A DNA stretch of 64,000 nt from Bacteroidota bacterium. Lineage in GTDB: Bacteria > Bacteroidota > Bacteroidia > Flavobacteriales > Weeksellaceae. Shown here in pieces: positions 7,956-16,528 of the stretch (its first letter is position 1; the number at the start of each line of letters is the position of its first letter). The stretch covers positions 186,001 through 250,000 of the forward strand of contig JAEWOD010000035.1 in NCBI GenBank assembly GCA_023461035.1, read 5' to 3'. The translations under genes were made by a program, and so were the position numbers. The notes under the pieces were generated by a model. The model had not been told where the DNA came from, ran no database searches, and saw nothing but the letters and a program-made list of their open reading frames with translations.

Positions 7956-8612
7956 ATGATCGTAACCGACTACATTAGTAAAGATTTTATTCCTGCCAAA
8001 CTCAACCAAAAGGTAGGGCATGGTTTGGAATTGATAAGGGAATTCGGGTTGACACATATTCCGGTTTTTGAAGGACTGAATTTTGTGGGTATGATTTCCA
8101 GAGAGACACTGGAGGAATCTGGTATGGATGAAAAACTTTCCGAATTAAGGGATTTCAGCGAATTCTTTTATATGACGGAAAACGGTTCGCTTCTCGATGC
8201 CGTTCAGAATTTTCATAATTATAATACCAATATTCTGGTGGTCTTAAATTCGGAACATCAATATGCTGGATTATTGATGATGGATGATGTGATTTCGGGG
8301 CTTTCTACTTTGCCGTTTATTTCCGAACCGGGAGCGATCATGATTGTGGAAGTTTCGCAGAAACAATTCTCTATCAGTGAAATAGCTAAGATTGCAGAAA
8401 GTAATAATGCGAGGATTATCGGTTTGTTTATAACCGGTTATCAAGACGATAAAATCCAGATAGCCATCAAGTTGATTTCAGACAATCTGGCTTCCGTAAG
8501 CGAAACCTTTGAGCGGTTTAACTATGATGTTTTATTCAAATTTTTCAATGATGAAAAAGAAGATTTGATGAAAGACCGGTTTGATATGTTAATGAAATAT
8601 TTGGATATTTAA
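7956..8612 (+). CDS. CBS-domain protein
   Basis: The 218 residues contain two CBS motifs (about 5-60 and 70-125: HIPVFEGLNFVGMISRETLEE and ILVVLNSEHQYAGLLMMDDVI). A C-terminal ACT-like alpha/beta section follows (IMIVEVSQKQFSISEIAKIAESNNARIIGLFI). CBS pairs bind adenine nucleotides and regulate partner proteins. It is 9 nt upstream of nadK in the same orientation, and this CBS-nadK-porG-uppS-bamA order is seen in many Flavobacteriia. A role in sensing nucleotide status linked to NADP synthesis is a guess from position only. Confidence 0.85.
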   Translation: MIVTDYISKDFIPAKLNQKVGHGLELIREFGLTHIPVFEGLNFVGMISRETLEESGMDEKLSELRDFSEFFYMTENGSLLDAVQNFHNYNTNILVVLNSEHQYAGLLMMDDVISGLSTLPFISEPGAIMIVEVSQKQFSISEIAKIAESNNARIIGLFITGYQDDKIQIAIKLISDNLASVSETFERFNYDVLFKFFNDEKEDLMKDRFDMLMKYLDI

Positions 8613-8621
8613 TTTCTATAG

Positions 8622-9497
8622 ATGAAAGTAGCGGTTTACGGTTTGAAAGCTTCTGAAGAACAAAAAACATCATTTGAAGAGTTTTTTGCAGAACTCAACC
8701 GCCGAAACATTCATTACACCATAGAAAAAGAATTCCAACAAATACTGAAAGACGAACTTTCACTCCATATAGATTCCGAAACCTTTACTTCCTATGAAGA
8801 TTTGCAAAGTGCCATCGATTTGTTTTTCACATTTGGCGGGGACGGAACGATTTTGAGCGCGGCGACCATCATTCAGGACAAAAACATTCCGGTAGTGGGC
8901 GTAAATACAGGGAGATTGGGTTTTTTGGCAACCATCAATCTGGAAGTTTTATTTGAAAGTTTGGAAAATATATTGTCGGGAAACTATAGGATAAGCAGCC
9001 GATCGCTTATCGAAGTTCATTCGGATGATACCGAAATCGAATTTCCGTTTGCCTTAAATGAAATTACGGTTACACGGCGGGAAACCACCAGTATGATTAC
9101 GGTAGATACTTATGTAAACGGAGAATTTCTGAATTCTTATTGGGCAGACGGTTTGATCGTTTCGACACCCACGGGATCCACGGGATATTCGTTAAGTTGT
9201 GGCGGGCCAATTGTGCATCCGGAAAACAATACATTGATCGTAACAGCCATCGCACCGCATAATTTGAATGTGCGACCGTTTACTATTTCTGATCAGTCGG
9301 TATTGGATTTAAAGATTAAAAGCCGTGTTGGCGAATATTTCCTATCGTTGGATGCGCGTAACAAACCACTTTCGACCGATGTAAAATTGCAGTTAAGAAA
9401 AGCCAAATTCAAAATAAAAATTGTCGAGCCTAACGACAAAACCTATTTGATGACCTTACGGGAAAAAATGTTTTGGGGTTCAGACAGAAGAAATTAA
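8622..9497 (+). CDS. nadK: NAD kinase
   Basis: The enzyme phosphorylates NAD to NADP with ATP or polyphosphate. Diagnostic motifs are present: FGGDGT at 71-76, NTGRLGFLA at 95-103, the NE pair at 146-147, and STPTGSTGYSLSCGGP at 181-196. The length of 291 is normal. It follows the CBS gene by 9 nt and is probably in one transcript with it. Confidence 0.96.
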   Translation: MKVAVYGLKASEEQKTSFEEFFAELNRRNIHYTIEKEFQQILKDELSLHIDSETFTSYEDLQSAIDLFFTFGGDGTILSAATIIQDKNIPVVGVNTGRLGFLATINLEVLFESLENILSGNYRISSRSLIEVHSDDTEIEFPFALNEITVTRRETTSMITVDTYVNGEFLNSYWADGLIVSTPTGSTGYSLSCGGPIVHPENNTLIVTAIAPHNLNVRPFTISDQSVLDLKIKSRVGEYFLSLDARNKPLSTDVKLQLRKAKFKIKIVEPNDKTYLMTLREKMFWGSDRRN

Positions 9498-9555
9498 AAA
9501 ATTAGAATTTTTTCATAATTTTTGTTAAAGCATATACCCACCGAGCATATTTGAT

Positions 9556-9563
9556 TATATTTG
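9556..9563 (+). promoter_or_regulatory. -7 promoter box upstream of porG
   Basis: TATATTTG (TAnnTTTG) lies 77 nt before the porG start. It implies that porG-uppS-bamA can be transcribed separately from nadK. No TTG was seen at the expected -33 position. Confidence 0.45.
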
Positions 9564-9640
9564 TCGCTTATTAGAAAAAATGTGCAACAAATTTGTTATT
9601 TTTCCGTTCAATTTTTTGCACATCTATTCTTAATTAAAAT

Positions 9641-10474
9641 ATGAAGAATCTACTTATTTTAACACTCGGACTGTTTTTTTCTTTGTCAATTGCACAAAGA
9701 CATGAAATCGGAATATTTGCAGGAGGAGCAAATGTAATCGGAGATATAGGCAAAACCAATTATATCAATCCTTTTCCTGTTTCTTATGGCTCAGAAAAAT
9801 TAATGGACAGAGTTCCATTTGCAATAGGAGCCATTTACCGATTCAACTTCAATCCTTATATGGGTGTGCGTTTTAACGGGATTTACAGCCGTGTGGTAGG
9901 TGCAGACGCCAGTGCTCCGGAACAGTACAAAAAGAAGCGTAATTACGCTTACAAAAACAACATAATAGAAGGTTCTCTGGTTTTTGAATACAACTTTTTT
10001 GACATCAACAATGAAGATGGCAGAAAACACTCCCCTTATATATTTGGAGGAGTGGGTGCGATGATGTATGACAAAGCATTGTATACTGTAAACCAAACAT
10101 TTGCAAGAGATGAAAACGGAGTGATTTTAGATCCTCCAACCATCGCAACAGAAATCAGCAGCCGCACGGAAAAAGAAACCAAATTTGTCGTACCGTTTGG
10201 AGCGGGATATAAATACAAATACCGTCAATTTGTTCTTTCTGGAGAAGTTGGATTTCGATATACACAGACCGACAACCTCGACCACAGCTTTGCAAACGAA
10301 AGCGATTTCACCTTTAATTCAGAACCGGGGTTGGATGAACAAGATGTTACTAATCTAAATTCAAATATCATCAAGTCCCGTCAAGTTGGAAATATGTCCA
10401 ATAACGACTGGTATGTCTTTACAGGCATAACGTTAACCTACACATTTGGACGACCTCCATGTTATTGTGATTAA
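9641..10474 (+). CDS. porG: Outer membrane beta-barrel protein PorG (DUF6089-type), T9SS component
   Basis: The signal peptide is MKNLLILTLGLFFSLSIA before QRHEIG. The mature part is a small beta-barrel with alternating aromatic strands (MGVRFNGIYSRVVG, IIEGSLVFEYNFF, YIFGGVGAMMY, FVVPFGAGYKYKYRQFVLSGEVGFRYT) and ends TLTYTFGRPPCYCD with two cysteines. The GGxNxIGDIG start and the position directly upstream of uppS and bamA match PorG of Porphyromonas gingivalis. There PorG links the PorK/PorN rings of the type IX secretion system to the outer membrane. The T9SS cargo genes elsewhere in the window fit this. Confidence 0.85.
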   Translation: MKNLLILTLGLFFSLSIAQRHEIGIFAGGANVIGDIGKTNYINPFPVSYGSEKLMDRVPFAIGAIYRFNFNPYMGVRFNGIYSRVVGADASAPEQYKKKRNYAYKNNIIEGSLVFEYNFFDINNEDGRKHSPYIFGGVGAMMYDKALYTVNQTFARDENGVILDPPTIATEISSRTEKETKFVVPFGAGYKYKYRQFVLSGEVGFRYTQTDNLDHSFANESDFTFNSEPGLDEQDVTNLNSNIIKSRQVGNMSNNDWYVFTGITLTYTFGRPPCYCD

Positions 10475-10482
10475 ACCTATAC

Positions 10483-11235
10483 ATGAATCAAACCCGTACA
10501 GATACCATAGATTCTCATAACCTACCTCAACACGTTGCCATCATCATGGACGGCAATGGTCGTTGGGCAAAAAAACAAGGATTGGACAGGACGTTTGGGC
10601 ATCAAAATGCCATCAAATCGGTACGTTCTGCCATCGAAATCTGTGGGGATCTGGGGATTCCTTATCTGACGTTATTTGCTTTTTCGACTGAAAATTGGAA
10701 CCGGCCCAAATTGGAAGTTTCCTTTTTGATGAAATTGCTTTCCAAAACCATAGAATCCGAAATCCGGGAATTGCATGAAAAAGGCATCCGTCTTTTGGTA
10801 ATTGGCGAAATGGATCCTTTACCGGATTACGTAAAAAATCCTTTACAAAAAGCACTGGATTTAACGAAGGACAATAAAAAAGCAACGCTTACCATTGCTT
10901 TAAATTATGGTTCGCAGGCTGAAATTTTAAGAGCAACAAAAAAAATTGTTCAAAAAGTACAAAACGGCGAATTAGATCCAAATTCCATTGACTTCCAGAT
11001 TTTTGAAGAGAATTTATATACTTATAACATACCCCAAGTAGATTTGCTCATCCGTACCAGCGGCGAATTCAGAATCAGTAATTTTCTGTTATGGCAAATT
11101 GCCTATGCAGAATTATATTTCACGGACGTTTTATGGCCGGACTTCCGAAAAGAGCATTTCCTAGATGCCATTTCCGATTTTTCCAAAAGAGAAAGAAGAT
11201 TTGGGAAAACTGGAGAACAGATCAAAACAGAGTAA
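10483..11235 (+). CDS. uppS: Undecaprenyl diphosphate synthase
   Basis: This cis-prenyltransferase makes the C55 lipid carrier used for peptidoglycan and for the surface polysaccharide encoded further on. The N-terminal HVAIIMDGNGRWAKKQG (18-34) carries the catalytic Asp23. FSTENWNRP, LNYGSQAEI and LLIRTSGEFRISNFLLWQ are all present. It starts 8 nt after porG. Its end lies 25 nt before the bamA start. Confidence 0.96.
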   Translation: MNQTRTDTIDSHNLPQHVAIIMDGNGRWAKKQGLDRTFGHQNAIKSVRSAIEICGDLGIPYLTLFAFSTENWNRPKLEVSFLMKLLSKTIESEIRELHEKGIRLLVIGEMDPLPDYVKNPLQKALDLTKDNKKATLTIALNYGSQAEILRATKKIVQKVQNGELDPNSIDFQIFEENLYTYNIPQVDLLIRTSGEFRISNFLLWQIAYAELYFTDVLWPDFRKEHFLDAISDFSKRERRFGKTGEQIKTE

Positions 11236-11260
11236 TAGAATTATGCGAAAAGAAGTGATT

Positions 11261-13819
11261 ATGAAGAACTTATATGCAATCATCCTTTTGAGTTTGAGCG
11301 GAATATTATATGCACAAGAAGATTCTTTACAGGTAAGAAATGATTCTATATTGAGTGAAAACATGCCGGTTTTACCGAGCCTGCCAAGTCAGGATATTTC
11401 CCAGGCCGGATACACCAATCCGCAAACTTATATGTTGGCTGATTTAGAAGTCAGCGGAGAAACAAAATTCACCAAAAACCAAATCCTGCGTTTTACAGGA
11501 CTTCGTCTGGGTGAAAAACTGGAAATTCCGGGAACAAAAATTAACAATGCTTTAAAGAAATTATGGAAATCCAATCTTTTCTCTGATGTCGATCTGTATG
11601 TAGCCAAAACAGAAGGAGATAAAATCTATCTTCGGTTAAATTTAGTAGGGCTTCCGGAATTGGTCGAAGCCAATTTCACCGGACTCAAAAAAGGAAAAAG
11701 AGAGGATTTTACCAAAGAACATAAATTGGATCCGGGCGCTAAAATCACCAACAACCTAAAAAACCAAATCCGAAATTCCATTAAAGGCCATTTTCTTGAA
11801 AAAGGTTATCCGGAAGCAAAAGTAGATTTCATCGAAAAGAAACATGAAGATGACCCTTCCAAAATTGATCTGCAAATCAATGTGGACAAAGGAAACCGGG
11901 TTCGCATCAAAAGCATAGATTTTGAAGGAAATAATGAACTTCGCGATGGACAATTAAGAAGAAAAGCAATGAAGGGAACCAAGAAAAAATCCATCAATTT
12001 CTTCAAAAGCTCCAAATATAATCCTACCAAATACAGGGAAGATTTAAAAAAGGTAATCGACGAATATAAATCCATAGGATTCCGTGATGCTAAAATCATT
12101 TCAGATACCGTCATAAAAGTCGATCCAAATAATATAGCCATCAAAATAGTGGTAGAAGAAGGAAAACCATATTATTTAGGCGATGTCACTTTTACGGGAA
12201 ATTCGGTTTATTCGACTGAAGTTCTTCAGCGTGTTTTCTCCTATCAGAAAGGAGACCGATATGATGCGGTGGGAATTCAGAAAAAAATCAGCGGATCTGA
12301 AAAAGATGATGATATCCAAACCATGTACATGGATAGAGGATATTTATTTTCGCAGATGATTCCTATCGAAAAAAATGTAAAAAACGACACCATCGATTTG
12401 GAAATCAAAATCATGGAAGGAGAACCTGCGTCTTATAACAGAGTTACTTTCAGTGGAAATGATGTCACTTATGACCATGTGATTGCAAGAGAATTACGTA
12501 CCAAACCGGGTGATTTATTTTCCAAAACCGAAATCAAAAGAACACTTTACGAATTAGCAGCTTTAGGATATTTTGAACCTACCCAAATCAATCCTGACAT
12601 TCAGCCCGACCCGGAAACCAATTCGGTTAACCTGAATTGGGAATTGGTACATAAAAGTTCCAGTCAGGTGGAATTACAGGGTGGATATGGAGCCGGAACA
12701 TTTTTGGGTACGCTTGGGTTGACTTTTGGGAATTTTTCCGTTCGGAATTTATTTAAAAAAGATGCCTGGAAACCTGTTCCTATGGGTGACGGACAATCTC
12801 TTTCCCTTCGCGCTCAAGCCGGCCGTGGCTATCAGAACTTCAGTCTATCTTTTACAGAACCCTGGATAGGTGGAAAAAGACCTACTGCTCTTTCGACTTC
12901 TGTTTACTATTCGCGCTATAATTATCGGGATATCTACGGACAAGAAGCGGCATTAAATATCATCGGGGCATCAGTTGGTTTAAGCAAATTGCTGACTTGG
13001 CCGGATGACTGGTTCCGTTTGTCCCATTCCCTATCCTATCAAAGATATAATTTTGACAATTACGCTCTTACTGTGGGTGATTTACAATATGAAAACGGTT
13101 CGTCCAATAACTTTAATTATACCATAGGTCTCACCCGAAATTCTTCCGGGCCAGACCCTATTTTCCCACAAAACGGATCGGATATGAGTGTGTCCTTGAC
13201 TGTGACACCACCTTATTCCATCTTAAACGGAAAGGATTATTCTACCATGGATGATTTGGAAAAATTTGAGTGGTTGGAGTATTATAAAGTAAAAGCACGG
13301 GCATATTGGTACAAAGAATTGGCCGGTAAGATGGTATTAAAAATTGGAGGAGAATTTGGTTATTTGGGAAGCTATAACAGTAAAATCGGAACCATCCCAT
13401 TTGAAAGATTTTATCTGGGAGGAACCGGATTGATGGGTAACCGATTTGACGGGCGTGAAATTGTTCCTTTACGCGGATATGATGATTCTACCCAATCGGG
13501 AGGGACACGAGATGACATTACACCAACGGGTGGTGGTAGCGTTTATGACAAATTCACTTTGGAGTTACGCTATCCAATTACAATGGGACAACAAGCCAAA
13601 ATATTTGCACTTGGTTTTGCAGAAGCCGGAAATACTTGGTTAGACACAAAAGATTTCAAACCATTTGAGTTGAAACGGTCTGCAGGTGTAGGTGTACGTA
13701 TCTTTATGTCAGCATTTGGTATGCTTGGATTTGATTTTGGATATGGATTTGACAACACGATTTATTCAAACGAACCATCCGGCTGGCAAACCCATTTTAT
13801 AATTGGACAACAATTTTAA
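11261..13819 (+). CDS. bamA: Outer membrane protein assembly factor BamA
   Basis: This is an Omp85-family barrel-assembly protein. A signal peptide ends near LYAQ, followed by POTRA repeats (about residues 45-440, for example VEANFTGLKKGKREDF, VRIKSIDFEGNNELRDGQL, YYLGDVTFTGNSVYSTEVL and ASYNRVTFSGNDVTYDHVI). The C-terminal 16-strand barrel includes the lid-loop family motif VPLRGYDD and ends WQTHFIIGQQF with the terminal aromatic signature. The ATG at 11261 is preferred because it begins the signal peptide. The frame is open 96 nt further upstream into uppS, and an ATG at 11243 is a possible alternative. Confidence 0.96.
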   Translation: MKNLYAIILLSLSGILYAQEDSLQVRNDSILSENMPVLPSLPSQDISQAGYTNPQTYMLADLEVSGETKFTKNQILRFTGLRLGEKLEIPGTKINNALKKLWKSNLFSDVDLYVAKTEGDKIYLRLNLVGLPELVEANFTGLKKGKREDFTKEHKLDPGAKITNNLKNQIRNSIKGHFLEKGYPEAKVDFIEKKHEDDPSKIDLQINVDKGNRVRIKSIDFEGNNELRDGQLRRKAMKGTKKKSINFFKSSKYNPTKYREDLKKVIDEYKSIGFRDAKIISDTVIKVDPNNIAIKIVVEEGKPYYLGDVTFTGNSVYSTEVLQRVFSYQKGDRYDAVGIQKKISGSEKDDDIQTMYMDRGYLFSQMIPIEKNVKNDTIDLEIKIMEGEPASYNRVTFSGNDVTYDHVIARELRTKPGDLFSKTEIKRTLYELAALGYFEPTQINPDIQPDPETNSVNLNWELVHKSSSQVELQGGYGAGTFLGTLGLTFGNFSVRNLFKKDAWKPVPMGDGQSLSLRAQAGRGYQNFSLSFTEPWIGGKRPTALSTSVYYSRYNYRDIYGQEAALNIIGASVGLSKLLTWPDDWFRLSHSLSYQRYNFDNYALTVGDLQYENGSSNNFNYTIGLTRNSSGPDPIFPQNGSDMSVSLTVTPPYSILNGKDYSTMDDLEKFEWLEYYKVKARAYWYKELAGKMVLKIGGEFGYLGSYNSKIGTIPFERFYLGGTGLMGNRFDGREIVPLRGYDDSTQSGGTRDDITPTGGGSVYDKFTLELRYPITMGQQAKIFALGFAEAGNTWLDTKDFKPFELKRSAGVGVRIFMSAFGMLGFDFGYGFDNTIYSNEPSGWQTHFIIGQQF

Positions 13820-13825
13820 AAAACG

Positions 13826-13833
13826 TATTTTTG
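13826..13833 (+). promoter_or_regulatory. -7 promoter box upstream of the first skp gene
   Basis: TATTTTTG matches TAnnTTTG. It lies just after the bamA stop and 43 nt before the skp ATG, and may give extra chaperone transcript. Confidence 0.5.
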
Positions 13834-13875
13834 CCAAATCTTTTATGGCATAATTTTCGATAAAACGACAACACG

Positions 13876-14541
13876 ATGAAAAATTTCATATTGACTATTT
13901 TATTTTTAGGAGCTACTATGTCTTTGTCGGCGCAACGATTTGGTTATGTGGACACTGACTATATTCTGGAAAACCTTCCATCCTATAACGATGCACAACA
14001 AATGCTGAAAACGCAAACGGAACAATGGAACAAAGAAATCCAAAACCGTCAAAATAATGCCAATAAAAGACAAGCCGATTTCTTAAATGAAAAAGTACTT
14101 TTAACGGAGGATCAAATCCGCAAAGAACAAGAAGAAATAGACCGAGAGTTCAGAGAAATCAAACAAATTCAGGAAAAACGATACGGACAGGACGGAGATT
14201 TGATTAAGTTAAGAAAATCATTGGTAAAACCTATTCAGGATCAAGTTTGGGTAGCGGTAAAAGAAGTAGCAGAAAAAAGAAATTACGGTTTTATTTTTGA
14301 TAAAGGGAGTGATTTGATTATGGTTTATACAGATCCTAAATTTGACATCAGTCGTGAAGTTTTATTACAATTGAATCCAAATGCCGTAGAAAAACCAAAA
14401 GAAAAACCTTCCGGGAATACAAGTAACAATAAAGGTGGAAAAACAACTAATTCCACTAAAAAATCAAACAGTTCCACTTCCCCTAAGAAGTCAAATAATT
14501 CCAGATCATCCGGAACCAAATCAAATAATATAAATAAATAA
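13876..14541 (+). CDS. skp: OmpH/Skp-family periplasmic chaperone with low-complexity tail
   Basis: The signal peptide is followed by QRFGYVDTDYILENLPSYNDAQ, the usual OmpH start, then a long coiled coil (about 40-115, rich in Gln, Lys and Glu) and the closing strand NYGFIFDKGSDLIMVY. Skp holds unfolded outer membrane proteins on their way to BamA, which fits the position directly after bamA. Unlike the next paralogue, it carries a ~50-residue C-terminal tail of Ser, Asn, Thr and Lys (from about 175) of unknown purpose. Confidence 0.92.
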   Translation: MKNFILTILFLGATMSLSAQRFGYVDTDYILENLPSYNDAQQMLKTQTEQWNKEIQNRQNNANKRQADFLNEKVLLTEDQIRKEQEEIDREFREIKQIQEKRYGQDGDLIKLRKSLVKPIQDQVWVAVKEVAEKRNYGFIFDKGSDLIMVYTDPKFDISREVLLQLNPNAVEKPKEKPSGNTSNNKGGKTTNSTKKSNSSTSPKKSNNSRSSGTKSNNINK

Positions 14542-14567
14542 AAACTTAAAATTAATTATAACAGAAA

Positions 14568-15086
14568 ATGAAAAATTTGAAATTATTTGTAGCATTCAGC
14601 TTTATACTATTGGGGAGCTTCACTGTTTCCGCACAGGATTTCGGCGTTGTAAACGTAGAAGAAGTTCTTTCTACTTTTCCTGAAAAAACGACTGCTGATG
14701 CGCAGTTAGATGCATTAGTTACAAAACATCAAACTGAAATTAAAAAACAGCAAGATGCACTTTTGGCGATTGAAAAAGACGTTCAGACCAAGACAGAAGG
14801 AAAATCACAAGCAGAAATCCAAGGCATGATGGCTGAATTAGAAGGAAAGCAAAAGGACTATATGACCAAACAACAAGCTTTGGTGACCTATCAGCAAGCT
14901 GCTGCCAAAGAATTGTCTGAAAAAGAAGCTACGTTATTGAAACCTATTGAAGATAAAGTAAAAGCTTCAATAAGCAAAGTCGCTTCTGCAAAAGGTTTAA
15001 AATATGTAATGGAAAAATCTATCTTGCTTTATGCAAACGGAGTAGATATCACCGCAGATGTGAAAAAAGATTTAGGAATTAAATAA
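14568..15086 (+). CDS. skp: OmpH/Skp-family periplasmic chaperone
   Basis: This second OmpH-like protein has 172 residues: signal peptide (to VSAQ), FGVVNVEEVLSTFPEKTTADAQ, a central coiled coil (about 45-125) and the conserved C-terminal KGLKYVMEKSILLYANG. It follows the first copy by 26 nt. Tandem skp genes after bamA are usual in Bacteroidota. A strong terminator follows. Confidence 0.93.
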   Translation: MKNLKLFVAFSFILLGSFTVSAQDFGVVNVEEVLSTFPEKTTADAQLDALVTKHQTEIKKQQDALLAIEKDVQTKTEGKSQAEIQGMMAELEGKQKDYMTKQQALVTYQQAAAKELSEKEATLLKPIEDKVKASISKVASAKGLKYVMEKSILLYANGVDITADVKKDLGIK

Positions 15087-15105
15087 TTTAATTTCGATAA
15101 AAGCT

Positions 15106-15145
15106 AAAAAGCCGTATTTGTTTCTGCAAAACGGCTTTTTCTTTT
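15106..15145 (+). terminator. Intrinsic terminator of the bamA-skp cluster
   Basis: AAAAAGCCGT (15106-15115) pairs with ACGGCTTTTT (15131-15140). The stem is extended by TTTG/CAAA across a bulge and followed by CTTTTT. It separates the envelope cluster from the polysaccharide locus. Confidence 0.85.
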
Positions 15146-15170
15146 TAAATTCGGATTTTAATTTTAAAAA

Positions 15171-15725
15171 ATGACATTTAAAGAAACTATATTAAAAGGA
15201 TGTTTTGAAATAGAACCGCAGATAATCGGGGATGCGCGCGGTTATTTTTATGAAAGTTACCATTTGAAAAAGTTTCTGGAAAACACAGGAAAAGAAATCC
15301 AATTTGTTCAGGACAACGAGTCCAAATCCAAATACGGTGTCGTGCGTGGACTGCATATGCAAAGAGGCGAATTTGCGCAAGCCAAATTGGTACGCGTACT
15401 TTCCGGAAGGATTCTGGACATTGCCGTAGATGTACGTAAAGATTCCGCAACCTTTGGCCAATCCATATCTGTCGAACTGAACGATGAAAATAAAAAACAG
15501 CTTTTCATCCCGGCTGGATTCCTGCACGGATTTTCCGTATTAAGCGAAGAAGCCATCGTTTATTATAAATGTGATGCTTTTTATGATAAGGATTCTGAGG
15601 ATGGCATAAATCCTCTGGATGCCGGTTTAAATATCGACTGGCAAATACCCCACGAAAAGATGATTCTTTCCGAAAAAGATCAAAACGCCAAGGCTTTTGC
15701 GGATTTTAACCCTTTTTCATTATGA
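15171..15725 (+). CDS. rfbC: dTDP-4-dehydrorhamnose 3,5-epimerase
   Basis: This is the RmlC cupin that epimerises dTDP-4-keto-6-deoxyglucose at C3 and C5 on the way to dTDP-L-rhamnose. It has GDARGYFYESY, the catalytic His62 in VVRGLHMQRG, the Arg/Lys set AKLVRVLSGRILDIAVDVRK, FIPAGFLHGF and the active-site Tyr region YYKCDAFYDK. It overlaps rfbD by 4 nt. The two earlier enzymes of the pathway, RmlA and RmlB, are not encoded in the window. Confidence 0.95.
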   Translation: MTFKETILKGCFEIEPQIIGDARGYFYESYHLKKFLENTGKEIQFVQDNESKSKYGVVRGLHMQRGEFAQAKLVRVLSGRILDIAVDVRKDSATFGQSISVELNDENKKQLFIPAGFLHGFSVLSEEAIVYYKCDAFYDKDSEDGINPLDAGLNIDWQIPHEKMILSEKDQNAKAFADFNPFSL

Positions 15726-16504
15726 AAAAAATTCTGGTAACGGGCGCAAACGGACAATTGGGGAAATGTTTACAGGATTTCGTGGCGGCCAATCCGTCTT
15801 CCCGTTTTCAGTTTCTCTTTCTGGATCGTGCTCAACTGGATGTTTCCCAAAAAGAATTGGTAGAAACTTTTTTCTTTACAAATAAAATAGATTTTTGTGT
15901 GAATTGTGCGGCTTATACAGCAGTTGATTTGGCAGAATCCAATGCTGAAAATGCTTTCAAAGCTAATGCCGATGCGGTGAAATATCTGGCAGAAGAATGC
16001 GCCGAACAGGGTGCAACTTTGATCCATATTTCCACTGATTATGTGTTTGACGGTAATGCTTCAGAACCCTATTTACCGGATGATAAACCCAATCCTATCA
16101 ATGTTTATGGAAAGTCCAAACTGGAAGGAGAACGCTGGGCTGTGGAGTTGAATCCGAAAACCTTTGTGATACGTACTTCCTGGGTTTATTCGCAGTACGG
16201 AAAGAATTTTTATACGACCATGCTACGTTTGATGGCTGAGAAGGACCAATTAAACATCGTTTCAGACCAAATCGGAAAACCCACAGATGCCAATGATTTG
16301 GCCCGATACATCTACGAACTTATTCTTTCCAATGATACAGATTACGGTATCAAGCATTTTTCAGGACCGGAACAGATGTCCTGGTTTGAATTTGCACAGA
16401 AAATTGCCAAGGAAAATGGCTTCAAAACACAAATTAACCCGATTTTGACCTCTCAATATCCGACTCCGGCCAGAAGGCCAATGTGGAGTGTTTTGGGGGC
16501 GTGA
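15722..16504 (+). CDS. rfbD: dTDP-4-dehydrorhamnose reductase, C-terminally short
   Basis: RmlD reduces dTDP-4-keto-L-rhamnose. The SDR features are intact: TGANGQLG (7-14), STDYVFDG (104-111) and the catalytic YGKSK (Tyr129, Lys133). The protein ends at TPARRPMWSVLGA after 260 residues. Family members continue ~25 residues with a helical substrate-domain tail (SVLDxxKIxxxFG...WxxSL). No such sequence is visible in the other frames downstream, so the end was lost by deletion or rearrangement rather than by a simple frameshift. Activity may be kept, as the catalytic residues are upstream, but this is uncertain. The next gene is convergent. Confidence 0.9.
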   Translation: MKKILVTGANGQLGKCLQDFVAANPSSRFQFLFLDRAQLDVSQKELVETFFFTNKIDFCVNCAAYTAVDLAESNAENAFKANADAVKYLAEECAEQGATLIHISTDYVFDGNASEPYLPDDKPNPINVYGKSKLEGERWAVELNPKTFVIRTSWVYSQYGKNFYTTMLRLMAEKDQLNIVSDQIGKPTDANDLARYIYELILSNDTDYGIKHFSGPEQMSWFEFAQKIAKENGFKTQINPILTSQYPTPARRPMWSVLGA

Positions 16505-16528
16505 CAGAGCCAATGATCTTAACTCTGT

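Noticed and set aside
11165..11260. Longer BamA start inside uppS
   Set aside because: It overlaps uppS in another frame, and the extra residues precede a complete signal peptide.
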